From Cristatella mucedo (Eukaryota; Bryozoa; Phylactolaemata; Cristatellidae), in contig WPIO01000093.1 in assembly GCA_009760855.2 (NCBI GenBank), positions 556,001 through 620,000 of the forward strand: a DNA stretch of 64,000 nucleotides, read 5' to 3'. Positions 24,180 to 36,458 of the stretch are shown here, piece by piece. The translations under genes were made by a program, and so were the position numbers. Position 1 is the stretch's first letter. Every line of letters starts with the position of its first letter. The notes below the pieces were generated by a model, which was not told where the DNA came from, ran no database searches, and saw nothing but the letters and a program-made list of their open reading frames with translations.

Positions 24180-25780
24180 CCTGTCACAGGAACCATAGCA
24201 TAATTGTCAACGCGGAACAAAGTTATTTCTGGACACGGGTCTTCCTTATCTGGTAACAGTAGTCGTGACATATCGTCAGCTTTAGCATGATCTTCTGACC
24301 GCCTGTACTCGACTATATGTGTATGCAGACAACACCTCAGCCCAACGCTGCATACTCATTGCAGCAATGTAGGCGGAATGCCGGTCTTAAGGCCGAGGAT
24401 TGTAATGAATGGGCGGTGATCGGTAAGCAGCAGGAACCTGAGCCCATTCAAATATAGATGAAAATCCATAGCGCCAAAAGTTATTGACAAGGTCTCCTCA
24501 ATCTGCGAATAGTTTATTTCGCTAGTGGATAGCGTACGAGAAGCGACGGCAATAGGCCTCTCCTATCCGTTGACTAATCGATGAGATAAAAACAGCACAA
24601 AGCCTATAAGATGACGAGTCGCAAGCTAGTACAACCATTTGATTGGGGTTGTATGCTGCCAGGACGCTTTCAGAGCCAATCATCTCCTTAGCTTTTGCAA
24701 AAGACTATTGGCAGCAAAAAGTCCGTAGCCACATGCTTTGCTTTTGAAGCAATTCGTACAAGGGTTGCAATACCTGCGCCAGGTTGGGCAAGAACTTGTG
24801 ACAGTATTGCACCATCCTTATAAATGACCGGAGGCTACTGGCGTCCGTAGGCGGCAGTGGGTTTTTTATGACTACCACTTTATCCTCCTTGGGGTGTATG
24901 GAATTTTTTTTTATTTGATGCCCAAAATATATGATAGATGGTTTTAAGAAGGCTCACTTCTCTCTGCTTACTTGGAGGTCAGCGCCTTGCAGTTTTGCCA
25001 ACACCGAACCAAGATTATGTATGCGGTAAGTTCGGTCCTTCCCCGTCACAAAAGTTCATCCTGGTAGCACAATAAATCAGTCAGTCCAAACAGCAATTGA
25101 TCAATAGCTTATATTATATTATATTATATTATATTATATTATATCTATAGCTTTTTGATGAATAGCGGAAGCGGAAGCAAAATGAAACTTCAAGCGGCTG
25201 CATTTAAACAAACCCTTGTGCGCACTAATGGCAACAAAAGCTTTGGACGCTTCCTTAAGTTCGATCTGCGCGCGATAAGTCCAGCTTTGAAAATAAGGTC
25301 CCCCATTTAGTTTATCTTGTAAGTCGTCTATTGAAGGCGTGCGATATGAATCAATGACGAGCTGAGAGTTCAGCGTCACTTTGTAGTACCCGCACAGGCG
25401 GGTCGAGCCGTCGGGCTTAATTATTGTCACTGCTGGAGTCGCCTATTCGCCCTGCTCGACCTGCGAAATGATCCCCTCAGAGAGCAACTTGTTTAGCTCA
25501 GCCTCTACCTCATCGCTTTTTGCAAATGGTGCGACTCGATATTTAATATGCACGGGTTCCACCATTTTCTAGAGCATGCAGCTTGACATTGACATCGCTG
25601 AACTTACCCAGCGTCTGGCGGAAAAGATCGTCATGCTGCTGTATACGAGCGTTCAAGTCTTGATGCTCAGTCAATAAATTCGCAGAAACCATCCTGCCTC
25701 TATAACCATATCTAGATCGACAGCTACCATCCATTCTCTGCCGAACAGCTTTACGTCGGCTTTGGCAAGGACGAAAAGTC
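24180..25780 (-). mobile_element. Ty3/gypsy pol relic (RT and RNase H), degraded
   Basis: On the minus strand, upstream LLTEHQDLNARIQQHDDLF (25543-25734) leads to RT block IIKPDGSTRLCGYYKVTLN and AISAHKGLFKCSRLKF (25134-25430). RNase H follows with TDHRPFITILGLKTGIPPTL (near 24330-24420). Stops and frameshifts are frequent. No LTRs, integrase or gag could be identified. A short (ATATT)n run at 25107-25144 interrupts it. Confidence 0.85.
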
Positions 25781-27050
25781 GAGACTGAACCTCCTTTTCT
25801 CCTTGGTAATTAGCTTAATAATGAATTACGTTAGGAGGAGATATAGTACCGCCATACCGCCGTAGCATAGTGTTCGTAAGCTCCAGAGTGAGGTGAAGAC
25901 AGACTCGCTTCTATTCGTGCTAGGATAGCTTAGAAATGCTCCATATCGTGTCAAGAACTCCATGAGAACGGGTGTTCCTTCAACATGGACCCGTATCAAG
26001 CATGGTTTGTGGGCCGAACTTCTCGCAGAATGAATGAAAAAGATGTTGTCTAACACTTTTCTGATGTTCGCGGAGTTGTTCTATGAATTTTTTGCTCTGA
26101 TGTTTTGATTTTTCTTTACTGTACTCTTTCCTGCCGCTCGCATTGCATGCCGATCTTTACTTCTACACACTCTTTGGAAGTGACCTTATAACCCCCACGT
26201 GTGGCGTACGCTGCGGTAATGGAGGCATCTTCGCTGTTCGTGCTGAGTTGAGCAGCAGGAGGCGCAGGAGGCGCGGGCGATTGGCTGCTTTGAATGCGGC
26301 CCGCTCATCCCGTCAGCTGGTGAGGTTTCGGCAGTCGAATACTCATAACACTTTTCTATCGCTGTGACCTCTTTTTGCGACTGTTCTGCCGCTGTTGCAA
26401 TGTCTGTAGCTATCTCCAGCTTCAGACTTCTTACTGTCAACAGCGAGCCGAGTAGAATTGCGAAAAAGGCCGCATACACGCTGGTTTTTCGGAGCTTTCG
26501 GTAAGAACGGGTCGAATCCGAAATGCGGCGAGCCTAAAGACGAAAGGCGGCTAAAAATGCTCTTGCTATTTTACTTTTGTACATCTGTGCTCGGCTGACG
26601 CTTGCGAGGCTTCTGCTCTGCTGCCCGCTAGGAGTCAGCCGAGCCAGCTGCCTAGAGAGAAGCCAGCGGTCGTCGGGGCAACGCTGAGCGGGCAGAGGCT
26701 CGCTCGCAGCATCGTCGCTGTCGGCATCCCGAGCAGTGGCGTCGTCCAGCGTGCGGCAAACCCTGGTTACCAAATTTCCGCATGTAGAATCGCAATTAAT
26801 TATTTGTTTTGCGAATAGCTGCTCCAAAAAATAAAGCGTTTGAAGTTGGAAATGCCGCTGACCTGATTCAGGAGCAGCACCGTCAGGATCATGTCGAAGC
26901 AATCTGAAGAACTATGTGGGCAAGAGCTCAATGAAAGGATGCAAGTTATGGTTGGCTATTAATGACAGTATACAAGATGTTAGCAATGATGTTCTTAAAA
27001 ACGCAATGGAACTGGTGTGCAAGTTCTTGGAAACATTTCCAGGGAAATGT
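25781..27050. other. Unassigned, may include gypsy gag remnants
   Basis: Minus-strand frames at 26186-26479 and 26534-26902 lie upstream of the gypsy RT, where gag would sit. They carry no zinc knuckle or other gag motif, so no assignment is made. A plus-strand CGC-repeat near 26255 gives an arginine run. Confidence 0.3.
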
Positions 27051-28439
27051 ATTCCCCCCCCCCGCTGGTCTGAAAAGATTATGCGGAGGTCCGGAATCTC
27101 GGCGCCAGTGCTCGCCTGGGTAGTATTGCTGATAGTGAGGACTAAAATTTTGACTATATTGGCGCACGCTATTGGCGGCGGCTTCCGACATGGCGCAGAC
27201 TCGTGGCAGAAGAAAAAAAGAGCATCAGCAAAGAATGCTGCTCCGGGCGTGCAGATACGCTCTGTGGGGCGCCCGAAGAAGGCACCAGCTGTTATCCCAA
27301 ATTAGCCCTCACTCTTGAGCTATTTCTCGAAAAAATAGGCTCAATTTTCGCGATCGAGCCCTGGATTTGGTCAGCCGCTGAGCACTTGCACAATAAAAAT
27401 CATCTTTTTTGAAATCGCTGTCTGCTTGCTGACTAATAGAACTCAAAGAGCCCGACATTTTAGCCTATTTGCATATTATTTGGATCAATATTCAGGTAGT
27501 TATCGCAGTCCACGTGCACCCGGATTACCATGGTAAACCGGGCTATCGCCATCGGGTTCATATCCAGATAGCCTTAGAACACATAGTCGCCAAACATCTT
27601 TCCTCATCAAACGAGATGAAGCCTTCGCGGGTTGCCATGGGTCAACAACAAATCCAGCTCGTCGCCACTGTAGTGTCTGCGAGTAGTTTCGCACTGCAAA
27701 AGACTGCTCGACAGATGCCGTTTATTTGAGACAGAACCAGGGCGTAACGGCCATTTCGCTAGCTCGAGAGCGTCTGTTGACGCGGGTCCACTGTTCTCGG
27801 CCGGAAGAGGGTGGTGGCCTTGCAAGTCAGGCGGAATCCAACAACCGTGTTCATTTAGACTTTGCTGGTTATTTCCTCGACAGTGTCCTTGACCTATTTA
27901 ATATTGGTGGTCACTTTAAGGAAGTAGCAATAAGGTTTAACAGAATTACAAGAATCCCAAGTAACCACTGTAACGCTAAGAGTGCTGTTTTCCGCCGAAG
28001 CCTGCAACTTTTAGTTGTCAGAAATAATTTTCTACTGCTTTGTTCGTCTAAATTTGCTTGCATCATGCAACAATGCATCAAGCATCATACTGACTGCACC
28101 ATACCATCCGCTGAGCCATGATTTGGCTGATAGCTTTGGCCTGACCTTCCAACGATCCTATAGAGCAATTACCGAGCCGGCACAGAATTGGAGTAATGCT
28201 ATTAATGCGTCTGCTGTATGGAAAACATAGAGTGATCTAGAATTCCTTCAGAATTATCGCACTTTCACAAATTACCGGGAGTAACTCACACTGGCTGAAA
28301 GATGGGACACCGATCAGCAACAAACTCCAAGCTCTACTGGACTTTCTTCGACCACCAAGAGTACTGAGCCTGGCAGTCACAAAGAGTCATCTACCTCCCA
28401 TAAAGGAGATATGGCTTGGTGGAAATACTTCCATAACTT
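27051..28439. other. Unassigned sequence left of duplicate B
   Basis: C-run at 27053-27064. ORFs of up to 131 codons on both strands without known motifs. No supported gene. Confidence 0.35.
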
Positions 28440-28521
28440 ATCCAAAAATTGGTAGCCTAGCAAAGTAGAGTAGGGACCAGCCAGGGACACGGCATGTGCA
28501 GTTAAATGCTGCAGGGTGGCA

Positions 28522-28740
28522 GACATAACAGCACAGCCCGTGGATCAGATGCAAACAAAAGCTGGTATACCGACCAGTTATCAGGAGCCAGAAAGCCTGC
28601 CATTTACAGTAACTGCACAGCAATTGTCGCTGCGTCCACAATTTGCATACCGACCAGCTGCTTCAGTTGATCTGGAAGCGTACAGCTTGAGGTACATGCG
28701 CCCTCCAGTCAAACATAGGAACTGCGTATCTTATTCCTAA
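28522..28740 (+). other. Conserved ORF in the duplicated 3' flank (copy B)
   Basis: Counterpart of the ORF at 17-232. The frame stays open without indels and ends at the same relative stop. The codon aligned with copy A's ATG is ATA here. If this is coding, it would have to be an internal or terminal exon. Function unknown. Confidence 0.2.
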
Positions 28741-29059
28741 TCATTCTAATTACGGAGCTTCTAATAGTATCTATGACAATCATGTTCTAGCTAATTTAGC
28801 AATCTAGCGTTTCTCTTTGCATTGCAACGGCAGATTCATGAATAACATGCCTTTTGGTAGAAAAAAGTTCGTAGCGCTACGTAGCTTTTTCGAGTAGTTC
28901 AGGGAAGTGACCCTCTGTAGCTGCTGCCTCCGCACTAAACGAGGTGAAGCACTCTCCAGCTAAGAACAGCATCCACCGCTTCGCATAGACAAGCATACTC
29001 GAAACATTCTACATATATTCAAGCTGATCAGCTTTATTCAAGCCTGAAAGCCCGTTAGT

Positions 29060-29420
29060 TATATGAGACTGACTGACTTGCCAATTCGTTTCGCAAACCT
29101 CGAGATATTGAAGGGGGAGAGTTTGCTCACGTAGTTCACTGCTATGCTATCTATTCATTGCCAGAGTATTAATGCTCAGCGGGCAAATTTCTGTGCACAA
29201 ATTGAAGCTTACGCACATACTTTTTCAGAGCTCACTGCAGAGATCAATGTTGTCTTCCTAACAGTAACGAAAGCATTTGATTGGGCAGAAAAACGGCAAT
29301 TTTTGCTAAGATTTTCAATGGCCAATCAGAAGTGTGTTATCCAAAATACTTCAGGTTAATAATCCGAGCCAAGAAACGCAGCAGAAGTTTAAAACTTCTC
29401 AATTTGAGTCGTCACGCTGT
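29060..29420 (+). mobile_element. LINE endonuclease relic (copy B)
   Basis: The plus-strand frame reads IHCQSINAQRANFCAQIEAY then ELTAEINVVFLTVTKAFDWA, resembling the first endonuclease block of CR1/L2 elements (SIRAK...F......ALTET). Shared with 560-920, so older than the duplication. Confidence 0.55.
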
Positions 29421-29428
29421 ATTTCAAT

Positions 29429-29434
29429 TTTATT
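29429..29434 (-). promoter_or_regulatory. Candidate polyadenylation signal AATAAA (sulfotransferase B)
   Basis: AATAAA on the minus strand about 26 nt past the stop codon at 29460. Confidence 0.5.
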
Positions 29435-29459
29435 TATCATGAGGATTTAGGCAGATCTA

Positions 29460-29707
29460 TTATAACGGACTGACCGGGTAACCGTAGTACTCGGCGTCGG
29501 CTTTGTACAATTTCACCAGCTCGTCGATGGCGTTCGGCGATAGCGACCGATAGCAGTCGAAGTAAGACGCAGATGTCATGTTTTTAGCTTCGTTTTTTCG
29601 AAGCTTAGTCGCTCTGATGGCTTGATCATACTCTTCGGGGCTGGTGCTGTTGGGAAACACGTATCGGCTAAGGTATCTGAAGTCATCATTGAACGTTTCC
29701 AAGTGGG
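29460..29707 (-). CDS. Carbohydrate sulfotransferase B, exon 2 (C-terminal)
   Basis: Same structure as exon 2 of copy A: acceptor TTCGTTGCAG (AG at 29709-29708), 248 bp, phase 1. It encodes HLETFNDDFRYLSRYVF and the C-terminal YFDCYRSLSPNAIDELVKLY ... YYGYPVSPL. The frame is open and joins 31920. Substitutions against copy A are few (for example D/Q, T/A and T/K). Confidence 0.9.
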
Positions 29708-30949
29708 CTGCAACGAAGAACAAGCCTTCAGTGCACCATGCCTCGCTTGCAGCTACACTGTTGCGATTATAAGTCACGCCCAAGTAAAGTCGCACCCTAA
29801 ATTTATGGATAATATTTTCTGGCAAGGATTTTACTGAAAAATATTATAACAGAATAGTTAGCTCATTTTGTATTAATATAAGTTTGCTGTAATCATCACA
29901 GTTAGCAAGAAGCTCGTCACCAGTATCATTGCAAACATCCTCGTCGTCTTTTGCAACGATTTAAATGTCCGAGTCGTCAGTTTCACTGTTTTGAAGTGAC
30001 TGACACTGACTTGAAGTGTGTATTTCACAGGTTCATATTTTTAAATTAGAAAAAGTGCAACCTGTACTCGCAAAAATACGGTAATCCAAGCGAACGACGC
30101 AGAGCCACTTGTGTGATGCTGACAGAGCTGCTCTATGCTGGCTGTTATTTGAATCAATATATGTCCCATGCATTCAACAATATACGGCGGCTTGTCTGGC
30201 TCGCGTTTAGGCGTCCACTAGGTGCCTTGAGGCAAATTGGTTTCAGGCTTCCGGCGCTAGCCCATCGGATGCTGAAGCGATCTGAAATAATAATTCAATA
30301 GTGGCAATAGCATTTTTCCCCGGTGGAAATGGAATTCGACCTTTGGAACTGACTCCACTTGCTCCACTAGCAATTCATTTGCTGAGCTGCACTGCATGTG
30401 ACCTCCTTCATCTCGAGCCCTGCGCCCTGCCTTCCATATAATTTTTTCACAGCATATATATATATATATGTACTGAATTTTGAAGTAATAATAATAATTA
30501 AGCTACCTTATAATACCTAAGAAATAGATGTATATATGTATGTGTGTATATATGTCTATATATATCTTTCTTGGCACTTTACATGAGTTGGGAACGGTGC
30601 ATATGAACTGACGAGGGAAGCGGGATAAACAACTTCCGAGAATATAAATCCATTAAGAAAAACTATAGGGATAAGCCAGTCGTTGGGAGGTTTTTTATCA
30701 TCGCCACAAATGTTTTACACTCAGGGATATTCTTATGGTAGTCGGCAGAGAGGCTTAGGGTGCGTAGCAACTGAAAGCCCAGTCTCCAAATATTTCCGGC
30801 TGGTCAAAGGTATAGCTAAATGGCCGAAGTTAGGGGACCGCTTGGGTAAGCCTCAGGGGAAATAAAAGAGGCAAACCACGGGGAATATCTTTCAGAATGA
30901 TGCTCCGTAGCACGCGAGTAAAGGAACCGAAGAGTGAGCGACATATTAG

Positions 30950-31085
30950 CAGATTTAACAGCTTCATTTGTATTGTGGCAGAAGAGCCTTAACAGCTGTC
31001 CCCACCGCTTGCAGTGGGCAATAAAGAATCGCCCACTGCAGGACTTCAACTCACGACCTCTGTCATAAAAGACCAAAAAGGCCAT
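30950..31085 (-). mobile_element. SINE-2 fragment in sulfotransferase B intron
   Basis: Reverse complement holds GAGGTCGTGAGTTGAAGTCC, CCACTGCAAGCGGTGGGG-like body and AACAGCTGTTAAGGCTCTTC. It matches the family at 22438 and 48778. Absent from intron A. Confidence 0.65.
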
Positions 31086-31239
31086 AATTGATCTCGAGGC
31101 GCGCTTGATGCGGATCAAATATGATTTTGATAGTTGTGGTGTTAGTGTGACATTGACCTTTTAATGCTCGCTAAAAGCACCATAGCTTGACTATCTGCGA
31201 GTCTCCGATTTTACAATCAGTAAATAGTTGCAAGTATAT

Positions 31240-31248
31240 GTGTATTGT

Positions 31249-31284
<36 letters not shown>

Positions 31285-31342
31285 ATTAGATTGATTGATA
31301 GATTGATAAGTGGATAGATGGATAAATGGATAGATTGATAAG
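31240..31342. repeat. TA run and mixed GATA/GATT tetramers
   Basis: TA dinucleotides (31244-31283), then AGATTGATTGATAGATTGAT and TGGATAGATGGATAAATGGA patterns. Inside the sulfotransferase B intron. Confidence 0.9.
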
Positions 31343-31437
31343 TGGATAGATGGCTAGATGGATAGAAGGCTAGATGGCTAGATGGCTAGATGGCTAGATG
31401 GCTAGATGGCTAGATGGCTAGATGGCTAGATGGCTAG
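31343..31437. repeat. Octamer array TAGATGGC
   Basis: About ten tandem units between the tetramer stretch and the ATTGATAG array. Confidence 0.9.
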
Positions 31438-31662
31438 ATTAGATTGATAGATTGATAGATTGATAGATTGATAGATTGATAGATTGATAGATTGATAGAT
31501 TGATAGATTGATAGATTGATAGATTGATAGATTGATAGATTGATAGATTGATAGATTGATAGATTGATAGATTGATAGATTGATAGATTGATAGATTGAT
31601 AGATTGATAGATTGATAGATTGATAGATTGATAGATTGATAGATTGATAGATTGATAGATAT
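31438..31662. repeat. Octamer array ATTGATAG
   Basis: About 28 nearly perfect units. It occupies the position that holds (TA)n in copy A (2216-2302), directly before the conserved intron sequence. Not a CRISPR: there are no spacers. Confidence 0.95.
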
Positions 31663-31919
31663 ATAATTAGTGAAGTCTAGAAAAAATTTCAATAGGTGAG
31701 AGGGGTGCTTTCACTTGGTTTCGCTAGATACTGACATGGCGGGGCAATTCGGAACGTAACCCCGCCAGACTTGCAGCCCGCCATTTTATCTTTTCGTAGC
31801 CGACGGTCGCAGAAGGAGGCGTACATGCGACCCGCCGGGGCGTCTCTCTGTGCCTCTGCGCCTCCCACGTGGGTCGGCGACCGCTCGCGCCTCGTAGAGC
31901 ACGGGTTGTCGCGGCTCAC

Positions 31920-32715
31920 CGATGTACGTGTAGTTGGCTTGACAAGGCGAGCAATGCCAGTGTACGGGCGCAAAGTGGATGTTGAGCGGCAGTTTCTGGC
32001 GATAGTCGCTCAGCACGCAGTCGACGTACTCGGCAAAAGAGACCGCCGTCCCGCCGTGGAGCCGTTTCCGGTGGCGCTCGTAGCACGGCCCCGCCAGCCG
32101 ATGCCGCTGCACGACGAATTTGTCCCAGTAGGACGACACGAGGCGGCTCCAAGGGTTTCGCACGATGAGCAGCGAGTGGCGCTCGAACTGGTCGAACGAG
32201 CTCGGCTGCGTGAGGCTGCGCGACACGCACGCCGCCTTGTCCGCGTGGATGTAGCACGGATTTCGGGTGACCTCAGCCAGAAACCCCTTGAAGGTCGTCG
32301 TGGCGCACTTGGCGACGGCGCAGTAAGTGAGCTTGAGGCTGCGCACGTTGAACGTGCGCGAGAACCTGGGCTGGATGGTCTCTTGCGCTGGCCGTGGCGG
32401 CAGCCTCGAAGCGACGTCGCACGCTGCGCCCAGCGTTCGACGCCGCTCGTCCTGAATGCGCTCCATCGTCACCTTCAGCTCATCGTCGTCGATGAACGAG
32501 TACTTCAACTGCTTTATCGTGTCGTCGTCACCGTTACCACCGGCATCGTCAGCGGTGTCCGAGCGAGGTCTCCTGGCGGCTTCTATTACCTTCGAACGGA
32601 CTGCAGACTTCGAGTCCGACCTGGAAGACGCTAGAATGTATATGTAGCAAATAGAAGCCCAGCTCGCCAACACCAGCGCCAGGCTAAAGTATCTCAGGGT
32701 GCCCGCGGGTCGCAT
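31920..32715 (-). CDS. Carbohydrate sulfotransferase B, exon 1 (HNK-1/chondroitin type)
   Basis: Paralogue of the gene at 933-3354. ATG at 32715, type II anchor, stem, 5'-phosphosulfate motif AKCATTTFKGFL, 3'-phosphate motif VRNPWSRLVSSYWDKF and the HW.CSPCQANYTYI block. The GTGAGC donor is at 31919-31914, phase 1, with an intron of 2,212 bp. Spliced length is 347 residues, two fewer than copy A owing to stem differences (shorter acidic run). Differences concentrate in the N-terminal stem and around the CYIHADKAACVSR segment, while the PAPS sites are unchanged. Both paralogues look functional. Acceptor specificity is unknown. Confidence 0.93.
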
Positions 32716-34230
32716 GTCGCCGTCACTGGGCCGTCGCTAGAGGTCGCTCTCGCAGTGCGTTAGCACGGTTGACTGCAGGCACAAGAAGGCACGCAGGAAG
32801 GCACACGAGTTGTCCGCTGCGAATCTGGCATTAAAGACGTGCCCAATTAGTAATCCGATCAGGCTCAGACTACTGGCTTCTGAGCGCCGTCGATCAACGA
32901 AAATGAAGTGGCCGGCTCAGAATATCAAGAGGGTGCAGCGTTGAGTGAAACTACAACGATTGAGAATGCGTCGAGACGTTATGGGTAGTGACAGCGAGTG
33001 GCCGGGGTGGTGAAGTTACTAGCAGTGACTTCCCCCCCGTAGTCCTAACGGTCGGGTCTGATTTTTGATGCCGCCATCTGCCTTTTGACATGCATAGAAA
33101 TATCTGTACGCTAGTTGTTAAGCCTGCTTTCTAAGGTTGTTTAGGCTCGTTTTGTGTGATGCTAAACATTTTGGCTGCCATTCAGACATGACTTTAGTAG
33201 AAGAGCTGCTCCACTGTCACCAGTACCACCATAGAAGTTTTTTCAGTTTCAATATTGTGAGACCACTTAAAAAATGGGGATGTATTAGACACTATCGCAC
33301 TAATCTCTCCTGATTGCAAGCCTTTTTCGGATTCCTGCTGAACAATCTTTCGAATATCTAGTTCTCGGTCCTGCTAGTTGTTAGTTGCCTATGGAGTTGG
33401 TAAGTTTTCATCCACCAGGTAGGAATCCTTGCATCATCTCTGAATATTGTAACTTTCTCTGTTCCCTAGCTTGATATCGTGATATTCTCGGTAAAGGTGA
33501 TTTCAATATCTATTTTGAACGATTTTTATATCCGGCTCCGGTTCCAACGGGTTTTCACAGCCTGAATCATTTGCCGTCAGTGCGTCATTCTCACGATCAG
33601 ACTTACTCTTACAAGTGTACATTGTGGACAGCTACCATAAATCCTATCTGGATGTCTAAATAGACGCTAATAGCGGTCTCATTGTAACGTATGTCTGCTT
33701 TGGCATACCTTATTATGTTTGAGTTATGAAACCTGAAATATTTCAACCTTGATCCTATCCTCAGAATTCTGACGTCCTCTGCTCTTCTAGTTCAACCTCC
33801 TACTGATATGTCTTCTCAATATAATTGTAGATCACGAAGTTCGCCTGCGTCTTTATTGAGTTTGAACCGTCAACTAAGCGACTGGTCACTCCCTGCAGAT
33901 ATGATATTTGGTTTGCACCAGTCATAAAGAAAGCAAGGGATGCTAAACGCGAGATTGAGAAAGGTGCCCAAGACTAGATGTCAGCCGATTAGTGTTTGGT
34001 GATTAGTGCAGGTATTGTTAGTCTGTTTTAGATAAGTCTCAGTCACCGTTTGCATAGAAATGTAATTTAATGTAATGTAGGAAGTGGTTGAATAATAGAT
34101 CAAAAACCCAAAACGGCTAATGCACGCTATCAACCATCTTCTTTTTAGCTCCCAAATAATCTTGGTGATAATAAAAGAGCACCCGTCATGGAAAAAATCT
34201 ATTTATTTCTATCTCTTTCTTTCTAATCAT
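32716..34230. other. Sulfotransferase B 5' flank, no further gene
   Basis: Aligns with 3355-5660 of copy A, minus the insertions there. Expected to contain the promoter. No TATA box or ORF conserved with copy A was found. Confidence 0.5.
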
Positions 34231-34328
34231 TTCCACATTTCGCACACAATAGTTTAATGGTTTGGGGTCGCCACAACATGAGGAACTGTATCAAAGGGTC
34301 TCGGCATTAAGAAAGCTGAGAGCCACCG
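34231..34328 (+). mobile_element. SPIN-like hAT MITE, 5'-deleted copy in duplicate B
   Basis: Retains the 3' half including AACATGAGGAACTGTATCAA and the right terminus, followed by CTCTAAAG, the same target duplication as copy A. The left half has been lost. Same insertion event as 5684-5870. Confidence 0.8.
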
Positions 34329-34389
34329 CTCTAAAGGAAGCATGTCAATATGCACAGAGACAACATTCACTAGATCAGCACCCAAAACG

Positions 34390-34860
34390 TCTCAAAAGAC
34401 AAATCATGCGCACCCAGATAGTGCTCTGAGGACAAGGTGCGTCTTAAGCTTCTTTTTAAATATAACATCGGGGGATTTCGCGATGTCAGTAGCTATTAAG
34501 CTTCAGACTTTGGGGATCTTCAAATTATTTGAGGGTTCTAGTCATAGCGAAACTTCTAAGTCACATCTAAATCAAACGAGCTGATCGTAATAATAATAAT
34601 AATGCTCTTGATAAAGCGTCCTCAGAGAACTCGATCTCTTTCTAGACGCTTTACATTTGCTGCAAAAGGGAAATGCAATAGCTCGGATAGGCAGGCTGGA
34701 GCAAGAGCATGAAAGGATCTAAAAGTTGGGGACACAACCTTGAAGTCGATAGGCTGCTTAATAGCAACCAGGCGAAGGTCATTTAGAAGTGATTTAATGT
34801 GGTTACTTCGCACTTCACGACGAACAACCAAGGCTGATATTAACAATACAATGATTAATT
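34390..34860 (-). mobile_element. Old LINE relic shared with copy A
   Basis: Corresponds to 5950-6020 plus 8277-8530 of copy A, as minus-strand degraded LINE 3' UTR and RT C-terminus. Split at 34581-34678 by a tail unit absent from copy A. Confidence 0.7.
34581..34678 (-). mobile_element. Stand-alone LINE-A tail unit, B-specific
   Basis: AATAATAATAATAATGCTCT then the hairpin tail in reverse (AGAGAACTCGATCTCTTTCTA ... CATTTGCTGCAAAAGGG). Flanking sequence joins directly in copy A (about 8325-8370). Confidence 0.75.
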
Positions 34861-34861
34861 T

Positions 34862-35652
34862 GCGTGTGCTATCAGCTATATAACGTTGCTAAAACTAAGG
34901 TGGTTCAGACAGGGATGCACATCAAAATTGGCCATGCATATGTGACATCCCGTCTTGACTTATGTGGCTCAATGCTTCCTGGTCTACCGCCGTGTGCACT
35001 CGGGCGCTTACAGTTCGCGCAAAGCTCTGCAGCTAGGCTTGTCTGTCGTGAGCGTCGCAGTTGCCACATCCCATCAGTTCTCGTCGAGCTGCACTGGCTC
35101 CCTGTCAATCAACGCATCGACTTCAAGGCTTTGTCACTCCTTTTTAGGTCCATTCATTATTTGGCTCTAGCCTACCTATCAGATCTACTGCCCCACCAGG
35201 CTTAACATCGTACACCCGCTTTTCGGAATCTAATCGTTTACCTTAATCGCGTACGAACCTCAAATCCTTTGGAGACCGTGCCATTAGTTCGTATGCTCCT
35301 AAAGCCTGGAACTCACTCCCAACTTGCGTCACGACATCTCCTGACTTGTCCACATTTAACCAGAAACTAAAAACGCACCTATTTATTGCAGCATTTAGTG
35401 AGTCCCTGCGATTCGTCCTTTACGCACTTATGCGTTCTGATACTTCGCGTGCTGCCACTAACCATATTTGTATGCTGATCCTGAGCATGTCACTCCTAAC
35501 CATGCTATTCTTGATGTTTATTGAGCATGCTACCTCTAACCATTCGATCGTGTTTCCTTTGCAGCAAATATAAAGTACCAAAAAAGCGATTAAGTTCTCT
35601 GAGGGCGCTATATCAAATTCATTATTATTATTATTATTATTATTATTTGAGG
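34862..35652 (+). mobile_element. LINE-A copy, 3' part
   Basis: Plus-strand RT C-terminus (ARLVCRERRSCHIPSVLVEL), 3' UTR, hairpin tail (AAAGTACCAAAAAAGCGATT ... GAGGGCGCTATATCAA) and (ATT)n at 35628-35648. Multiple frameshifts. Faces away from the minus-strand relic next to it. Confidence 0.85.
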
Positions 35653-35924
35653 CCGAGTCTATGCTAACTTACTTTACTGGATATGGTGCTAAAGCTGTCC
35701 CTCAGGCAATGCCAGAAACACATCACCCCCTCCGGTTTGAGTCGGAATTGGTCATTCTAGAAACTAGTCACTCGGTCGACGCATGCGGAGCTCTGGATGG
35801 CACTCGTGCTACTGCATCTTCGATGAAAAGAGCAGTCTTTCGAATCTGGGTTATTGGCCAAATCTGAGAGAAAGCTTGGAGCTGCATACTCAGTAAAGTG
35901 AGTTACGTATAAGGCGGCCACAGA

Positions 35925-36005
35925 TAATGATAATAATGTTATTAATACCTTTAATAAAGCACCCTCAGAGAACTCAATTTCTTTCTAGCTACTTTATGCT
36001 TGCCG
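35925..36005 (-). mobile_element. LINE-A tail unit shared by both duplicates
   Basis: Same insertion as 13815-13905: AATAATGTTATTAATACC, CCCTCAGAGAACTCAATTTC and GCTACTTTATGCTTGCCG. Confidence 0.7.
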
Positions 36006-36206
36006 CCTCAAATGGCTCGAGGGGATGTGCCCTGCTTGCATGGACCTGCGAAGTCGTGCAGCGGATACGCTCTCCGACGTCATCGACCTCGGCAGGCATA
36101 AAGGCTGTAGCTCGGCACCCGCTTCGCAAACATGAGCATGCATATTCATTCAAGCAGTACAATGGGTTTTGGCATGAGCAAATAAGTTGAAATCTAAGCC
36201 GAGATT

Positions 36207-36458
36207 TCAATTGTCTTTGTTGAGCCTCGAAGTCACAATCTCGATGTCACAATCGGTCGGGCACTGGATCGTTAATCTCAGGTTACAAACGTTCCCCGTC
36301 AGAGTCAACATTCCTTTTTCTCGCTCGCTTCTATAGCAGGCGCCATCGGGCATTCTGAAAAATATGCCCCTCATCCAAATCCCAAAGTCAAACGAACAGT
36401 CTTTCGGTTTCGTTGGGTGGTAAGCACAGCTCGCGTCTTTACTTATACGAGTGATAGG
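36207..36458 (-). CDS. Cysteine-bearing conserved terminal exon, unknown family (copy B)
   Basis: Counterpart of 14093-14341: an 83-codon open frame plus TGA stop (36209-36207), starting after the same in-frame TAG (36461-36459). It carries six cysteines, one more than copy A, because a Tyr-to-Cys difference creates CPTDC near the C-terminus. A one-codon insertion keeps the frame. It lies about 3.5 kb upstream of sulfotransferase B on the same strand. No family or upstream exon was recognised. Confidence 0.5.
   Translation of the reverse strand, partial: PITRISKDASCAYHPTKPKDCSFDFGIWMRGIFFRMPDGACYRSEREKGMLTLTGNVCNLRLTIQCPTDCDIEIVTSRLNKDN

Noticed and set aside
25781-27050. Gag or envelope of the gypsy element
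   Set aside because: Position fits gag, but there is no zinc knuckle, capsid or fusion motif in any frame.
31343-31662. CRISPR-like regular repeats
   Set aside because: Contiguous octamers without spacers in an animal intron.
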